Source: Lonicera japonica (taxonomy: Eukaryota; Streptophyta; Magnoliopsida; Dipsacales; Caprifoliaceae). Taken from it: 64,000 nt of DNA. Positions 57,990-64,000 of this stretch are shown here, one piece after another (the stretch's first letter is position 1; the number at the start of each line of letters is the position of its first letter). Location: the NCBI GenBank assembly GCA_021464415.1, contig CM038465.1, positions 79,890,919 through 79,954,918 of the forward strand. Reading direction: 5' to 3'. Position numbers and translations under genes: made by a program. The notes beneath the pieces were generated by a model. The model did not search any database. It was not told the DNA's origin and worked only from the letters and a program-made list of their open reading frames with translations.

Positions 57990-60140
57990 ACCCGGCCTAG
58001 TCATATTGGTAGTAGGTTCCAAATGGATTATTCATAAGCCAACGTATAATTTTCTAGGCTTCTTTGTATTTTTCTTGAAAGTCATGTTGCATAGTGGACT
58101 AGTGGTTAAGCATTTATATGATAGGTTAGGTGCATGTATTTTCACTCTTTTGTATTGTGAGGTTAAGTCCTCCTATATATACATAGTATTTCTTTTACGT
58201 TGATCGATTTAACAAAAAAAAATGAGGTTATTAATTGTCACTATATCAATTTTAAAAAGTGAAAAAACTATAACAATATTATTATCGTAGTAGAATAACT
58301 ATGTCATAAAAAATATATGAATTAATAATCAAAAGTAGTGTATGTATATATATATATATATGTTAATAATAGTTTCAATTTGGAAAAGTACACGTACCAA
58401 ATTGAGAATATTAGGCTACCTAACACCTAAAACAAAAAAAAAGGAATAGGAAGTTGGGAGGTATAACTTTTTCTTTCTAAGGACCGTCCCACACACTATT
58501 GATTGGGCCGACTTAATTTGTTGCTCTTAAAACCAAAGGGTGCAGTAGAAGCTTTAGCCCAAGAAAAAGTCATCTTGTTCGGTTGACTCTCAATTTCCTA
58601 AGTAACAACGTCAGTTATAGCTGCGCCATAGAACTGATGAGACTAACACACAATTTCTTCAACTTTTAAAATCAACATATTAAATATATTTTTTCCTTTA
58701 CACTATTAGATCAACTGATCAAGAGAGAGAATAGATGTTACAGCACATGCAACTGGTAATACTTGACTGAGAATTTTAGATTCGGGTGAAATATTTTTAC
58801 CGTTAATCCACTCGCTTTAAAATTTAATATATAAATTTGATGCATATATATATATATATAGTTGATACAATTGAACGGGCCTTGGATTCTTTTTATATTT
58901 TGTTGTTGGTTGTTCTTTCTTCATTCCAATAAGTTTATCATGACTTATCTAACTTGAACCATCTCTATATATTGCACGAGGTTAATAAGATAAATAGTAT
59001 ATATTTAGAAAAAAATATATACTATTTTACGTACACTATCATATTAACATTTACAACAAATATCTACTTTCTAGTCATCAAATGTTTTTATATTTGTCGA
59101 GATTCAACCTGGAGAGCTCTCAGTCGAACTCAGCGCTGATCTCAGTGTGCTACCAAATGAGAAAAATGAAGATGTGACTTGTCTCATAGTTTTTTGCTTA
59201 TTTATATTAATTCCTTCATGGAAATTGCTTACACTTGATGCACAGTATATAGCTTTTAAAATGGAGAGCCAGCAAAGTAATTGTACTGATCACTTGAGGA
59301 ATCCTATCACTTATCTTATGGTTGCTACAAATCATTTATTACTTATTATTATATCACCATAAATGTGTTACATGCATGGATCTGTCATCTCATATTAATT
59401 TGTGTTGTAATATTCGTATTGACAAGATAATTGCGAGATGCCTATCTATATCAGACACGTACTAGCACTACGAAACACACCTCTGGCACATTTATTTTTT
59501 TGTTTTTCATAATTCAAATGCCACTTTTCTTTTTTATTCCATCCGACGCATTGCAAATATGCTAACTTATGTTCGTATAATATGTATGATTATCGCGTAT
59601 TGGGACCTATAACACTATGTATGATTAATTAGTTTTAAGTATCATTATATAAAAAACAAATTTATATATAGAGCCCATCTTGATTATTTTAAAACTTTGA
59701 GCAAAATTTTAAAATATGTCATTTTATAAATAATCATTTTAATTTTTTATATTAAAAAAATAAATTAATTTTGTGTCAATAATAAGAATTCACATATATG
59801 CAAATCCCCAAAAGGCGATGAGGCACCTCTGGCGTTTGCGGAGCTGGCTCTCGAAAACATGTTACAATTGCAAAAGACCCTACAAAAACACTACGATTAA
59901 ATATTTAATTCCTCATATTGTTTTTAAATCAATATAAGTGAAATAAAAAATATCTATGCTCCTCTAATTCTCTCTTATAACATGAGAATATTGAAATTAA
60001 ATTTGGGAAGAAAGAATAAGAAAAAAAATTGAAGAGACTATTCCCCTATACGCTATTAGAGTTTTGAAAACTTGAGTTATTTTCTTGAAAATTTGTATTC
60101 TATTTTTTTTTTACTTTTAAATATATATATATATATATAA
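57990..60140. other. Intergenic; a tRNA/SINE-like patch
   Basis: At about 58097-58170 'gactagtggttaag' and 'gaggttaagtcctcc' are placed like degenerate box A and box B of a tRNA-derived SINE. At 59095-59150 (minus strand) another degenerate tRNA-like pair is seen. Neither folds convincingly. No protein gene was recognised. Confidence 0.35.
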
Positions 60141-60145
60141 TATTA

Positions 60146-60460
60146 GGGTGCGTTCGGTAGCGTTTTTGGAGGCTTGTTTTTGTTTTTTGAGATCAAAAAC
60201 GGATAAAAAATGCATTCGGTGGAATGTTGACAAAAACACGAAAAACGTTTTCGAAAAATGAATTCAAGTTTAAAACATAAAACGCAAAAACGCCAAAATA
60301 TCGTTTTCACCATTCTCACTCTTGCAATCTTTGTTTTCACTGTTTTCGTTCTCGGAAAATGTTTTCACTATTTTCGTTCTCGGAAAATTCGTTTTCTCGT
60401 TTTTATTTTCTGAAAATATTCTCAAGAAAACATTCTCCGAAAACGTTACCGAACAAGCCC
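60146..60460. mobile_element. TTA-flanked MITE, second family (315 bp)
   Basis: Ends GGGTGCGTTCGGTAGCGTTT and, as complement, GGGCTTGTTCGGTAACGTTT. TTA lies on both sides (60143-60145 and 60461-60463). The inside has repeated TTTTCGTTCTCGGAAAAT palindromic segments (about 60343-60392). It is PIF/Harbinger-like by TIR and target, distinct in sequence from the family at 36811. Frames here are not genes. Confidence 0.88.
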
Positions 60461-60469
60461 TTAGTATCC

Positions 60470-61035
60470 CTCTTAATTTTTGAGTCTAGGTGGTCGTCAT
60501 GTCATCCCTACTCCAAAGCTAACTCTACTTATATATATTATATATGTGCATGTGTTAATATATTTTTGTCGTGTTGCATTTATGTTCAAAACTTCACATT
60601 TTGATTGACTATAAATCCTAGTAACTTTTGTATTGGTAATTTTGTGATTGCTCTCGCTTCAAATTATTACATAAGTTCTTTTAAGTTGTTTTATTCGTGT
60701 ATGGCCCAACTAAAATATGGGTCACTTTTCTTCCAAATTCTCATAATAAACCTCGAGCCAGTTTAATTAAAAAAGAAAATCTTTTGAAAAAAATAATAAT
60801 ATAGATTTAGTATATAATTTCTACGCGCAAGGTCTCTTGTTCAAATATATCTTGCTGTTTGTAATTAGCTAGTTTTTGTTACTCTGGAGCAGATGAATTA
60901 CGTTGTTTGGTGGTTAATTTATATTACTATATATCACATATATTTTCACGAATTAAGAATCAAGCTCATAGTACAAAAAAAATAAATTGGAGTATTCTTG
61001 GTGAAAATATTCTCCTAAAACTTCTGTGGCAAAAT
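60470..61035. other. Intergenic, no gene
   Basis: AT-rich. Nothing recognised. Confidence 0.4.
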
Positions 61036-61440
61036 GTAATGACGTAGCGGAAAGTTATGAATGGGAAATGAACTCACAATATAGGAGAAATACTCAAATT
61101 TTATTAAAGATAATCTGCCTAAACGATTACAATGAGAATTTCTTATAAGAGATTACAAAATGTAAGAAATGAAACAATTTCGAAAAAACTGCCAAAAATA
61201 GGAAATTGCATAAATTATGGGATTCTGCAGTGCTGATGTCAAGAATCGCGCGTGATTTGACGGAAGTCAAATCTGACTTTCCAAACTCAACTTATTGCGT
61301 TATTAAAGGTTGCCTTAAATAGTAAATACGCGGATTCAGAGGCCTAAATGAAGGAATTTGGCCAAAAAACAACGTGCATCACCACCAATCTAGTGTTGTC
61401 AAGTATAGGTCCGCTATTTATTCTACATCATGTAACTTCT
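61036..61440 (-). mobile_element. Possible LTR fragment (minus strand)
   Basis: The complement of 61036-61050 reads '...CTTTCCGCTACGTCATTACA', like the 3' end of some copia LTRs. A flanking duplication could not be found, and no TATA box or other end is clear. Confidence 0.3.
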
Positions 61441-61469
61441 CTTAATTAACCATTTTTTTTTGTCTATGT

Positions 61470-61550
61470 CAGGAGTACTATGCAGATTAGTTTTCGCGCA
61501 CCTCGATTAATCTCCTTCGCGGAAAGTGCCAACCACTAACCCCTAAAAAT
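61470..61550 (-). repeat. SINE-like fragment, inverted
   Basis: The complement reads 'GAGATTAATCGAGGTGCGCG' followed by 'AAAACTAATCTGCATAGTAC'. This is the same conserved SINE segment as at 44876 and closer to the recalled consensus GGATTAGTCGAGGTGCGCG. Upstream (higher coordinates) 'GTTAGTGGTTGGCACTTTCC' also fits SINE sequence. Confidence 0.55.
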
Positions 61551-61559
61551 TTTACATCT

Positions 61560-63340
61560 GCCAAAACTCTAACTAAAAAACTCCCAATCGAGTCAAATTT
61601 TCTGAACCCAAGATTAGTTGTTACTTGTATTGCAAATAATTAATAAGATCCATTTTTCACAATGATAAGTTACTTTTTAGCACACTTTGTACGGTTTATA
61701 ATAATATAATAAGAGTATTTATAAACATACTTATAAAATTATTCAATTCACCCCGGTTTGAGAAACATTAAACCCACCCCATTAATTTTACGTTATTCCT
61801 TTCATCTCACCCCGATGCTTTTCTAAATGCCAAACGAGACCTAAAATCCAATTCAATACCGTTTGACTTCAGCCACCATTCTCCAAGAATTAACTATTAT
61901 CATGAAAACATCGCCTTCACCTATTATGTCAAGCTTCAAACAATGGGGTTTATCCACTGTCTTCTGCAAAGACAAAAGTTTTTCTTCATTATTGATATTA
62001 TTACCTCATTTTACTATGACGAAGGTGATGGTATTGATATGAGCTAGCAAGAGATGTTTAATTATGGTGAATGTGATGTTCCTCGGTGAGAATGAACTCC
62101 GTTTCTACCAAATCTTCGAGTGAGACTTAATAATGCAAAACTAGATAACCCAATTCCGATCACCATGCTACCGGAATCACAATCCCAATTGCAGTGTTGC
62201 CAGATTTGATAGAGAACTGAACCCTATAATTTTGCTAAAAAAGCAAGTTGGCCGATCGGAAGTTGAGAGAAAGAGGGGTTGAACTAAAATTTAAGGGTTT
62301 GTTTGGCAAAAAAAGTGTAACATTTTTCACTAAAAAATTGGAATTAAGGTAGGTAAAAAGAATAATTTGGTGTGTTTATTTAAGATTAGCCTATAAGGTC
62401 ATCTCTAATTGTTATTTTTATCCATACAAATTTTTACGATAGAAAAAGAAAATAGAAAAAAAATATGCTCCAATGAGGTTTTCTACAACCATTTTTATGT
62501 GAAGTGGAAGTAGAGTTACATAGGGAATTTATATCATGTAAAAATTGTGACAAAAATTTTCAATGTGACATGGCACATTTTTATTGGATATAAGAAATCT
62601 ACTAATTATTTTCCATTCTTAAATAAATGCAAGTAAGATAGAAAAGTAAAATATAAATAGTATCATTGGAGAAACTTTATTTGAGATTTTTTTATCTTCA
62701 TAATTATATTGTCAAATAGATATAAAAATATATTAAAAACACTATAACATATAGAATATAAATAAATTTATAAAAAATACTATTGGGATGGCCTAATAAT
62801 AATGGGATACTTTGGAAAAAAAAAATCAGTCTTGCTCTTCCTTCTTTCGATCACTGTGACGTTACTGTGCAATAGCCACGTGTTGTTATTTGTTTGGTCT
62901 TATTTCAGAGGATTTTTGTGAGAAAACGAAGGTGAATATATGAGGCTGGAACAAGGTCTAATCTTGAATTTATAGTCCCCAAATTCATTCATTTTTTGAT
63001 ACGGTCTCTCATTTTAATTCCCAAAACTGTTAATAAGCCTATTTTTCAACCATTGAAGTTCTTTTACGGTCATTTTACTCGTTTTTAATAAAATTTTACG
63101 AAGATATTATACTTATCATAATTATTGAAATTTATTAAACAATAAATTATTCATTTACTTGTCCCAATCTTTTTCAAAAGAGAGCTAATTGTACAATTTT
63201 TAAGTGACTCATATATCGTTCCATAAGCTTGTTTGCTTTAAAAGAATAATAATTGGCCTCATGTAGGGAGTTCTGCATAAGCATTGTCTTTAAGACTTTT
63301 TGCTAAAGTTACAATTTAATATAATGTGACCAAAATTTTG
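61560..63340. other. Intergenic, no gene
   Basis: AT-rich with 'ggtttgtttggcaaaa' (62296) hinting at another MITE end, without a partner. No coding frame of note. Confidence 0.4.
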
Positions 63341-63745
63341 GGACGGTGTTATTTACATCTATCATTTCTGTCACAAACACCCCACTTGTCACAAACACTC
63401 TTCAAAGGTAAATTTCTAATCACTAACACTCTCCTAAGACTCGTCTAATGAGAGATGAGTACATATGCACTCACTCGTTCTATTTGGGGAGAGTTTGTTT
63501 GTAATAACTCGCCTAACATCAAGCAATGGATTACTGGAATGTTTTTCAAATAAGGCCCGCCTAATGAGAGGTGAGTGCACTTACATAAACTTGTCTTACA
63601 TGAGAAACGTGTGTTGCTAAACATTCACATAATATCAGACAATGGAGGGGGTGTTTATAACAAATAAAGTGGTGGTAAAATGTGGTTTTAGTTAAATTTT
63701 ATAGGGTGTTTGTGATAGATTTAAGGGGTGTAAATAACACCACCC
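63341..63745. mobile_element. TIR element (405 bp), relative of 4344-5698
   Basis: The left end GGACGGTGTTATTTACATCT and the complement of the right end GGGTGGTGTTATTTACACCC are flanked by the 8-bp duplication AAATTTTG (63333-63340 and 63746-63753). The interior has 'cacaaacacccc' repeats and 'cgcctaa..' repeats, with no gene. The GGGTGGTG start and 8-bp duplication group it with the elements at 4344 and 11994. Confidence 0.75.
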
Positions 63746-63774
63746 AAATTTTGTCACCTAATATACACATTTAG

Positions 63775-64000
63775 GATCCGTTTGATAATAATATGGAAAA
63801 GAAAAAGAAAAACAATTGATTTTTGTGAGAAGTTGGAAAATAAGTTGAAAATGTGGTAAGATGTTTTATTACTTTGTGACTTTTTTTACGGAGAAATTTT
63901 GTTTGGTGGTTGAGGAAGAAAAAAAATTTACAAAAAATTATGAAAGACATCTTTTTATAAAATGAGCATGAAATTTGGAGTATTTTATCACATGCTTAAG
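63775..64000. repeat. Start of a dispersed repeat, cut by the window end
   Basis: 'GGATCCGTTTGATAATAATA' at 63776 matches the left end of the repeat at 13381, and the following 150 bp contains the family's 'ttttgtgagaagttggaaaa' block. The rest lies outside the window. Confidence 0.55.

Noticed and set aside
59095..59150. tRNA-like box A/box B pair on the minus strand
   Set aside because: Cloverleaf pairing fails in the stems and the anticodon arm; at best an old SINE relic.
61036..61440. Complete LTR on the minus strand
   Set aside because: Only one LTR-like end; no flanking duplication or TATA box found, so only a low-confidence fragment is listed.

Overview
This is nuclear DNA of a flowering plant, most likely a eudicot. 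It is AT-rich, has spliceosomal introns with GTAAGT donors, and is packed with plant-type transposons: MULEs, hAT, PIF/Harbinger, CACTA, Helitron, copia and gypsy LTRs, a LINE and SINE-like pieces. Only one clearly functional host gene is visible. It is an F-box/kelch gene of the SKIP11 type on the minus strand (coding 39986-41347), with a 721-bp intron in its 5' UTR. Two well-formed coding exons at 38433-39063, also minus, may be the end of another gene.

Layout. 1-4335: relics of gypsy-type LTRs and anonymous AT-rich DNA. 4336-14170: several non-autonomous TIR elements, a CACTA end and another LTR relic. 14420-26101: a nest of transposons. An outer Mutator-like element (MULE-2) is split by an inner MULE-1 (15006-23036). 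MULE-1 itself carries a hAT element (19296-20830) and a solo copia-type LTR (21476-22967). Each insertion except the outermost has exact target-site duplications. Both MULEs carry a decayed transposase on the plus strand and a convergent minus-strand ORF at the 3' side that ends in a transmembrane helix; in MULE-2 this ORF has a GRF-type zinc-finger region. 26750-26873: a fragment of organelle-type 23S rRNA. 27542-28632: an element with terminal inverted repeats of about 330 bp, inside a TA microsatellite.

29285-36394: a PIF/Harbinger-type element of about 7.1 kb. It holds an intact, two-exon Myb/SANT-like ORF (34681-35669) plus broken pieces of host genes (BAHD acyltransferase, GDSL esterase), a LINE reverse transcriptase fragment and a second solo LTR (32427-33758). 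36811-42200: a TTA-flanked MITE, the candidate exons and the SKIP11-like gene. 42200-64000: intergenic DNA with more MITEs, two Helitron 3' termini of one family, a CACTA-type element, SINE-like fragments, microsatellites and no convincing gene.

The genes do not form a pathway. The main biological content is transposon architecture: repeated short palindromes upstream of the TATA box in two unrelated LTRs, a TATA box inside a perfect inverted repeat in a third LTR, convergent membrane-protein ORFs in two MULEs, and gene fragments lying within a Harbinger element. All calls come from reading the sequence and recalling families; no database search was run.
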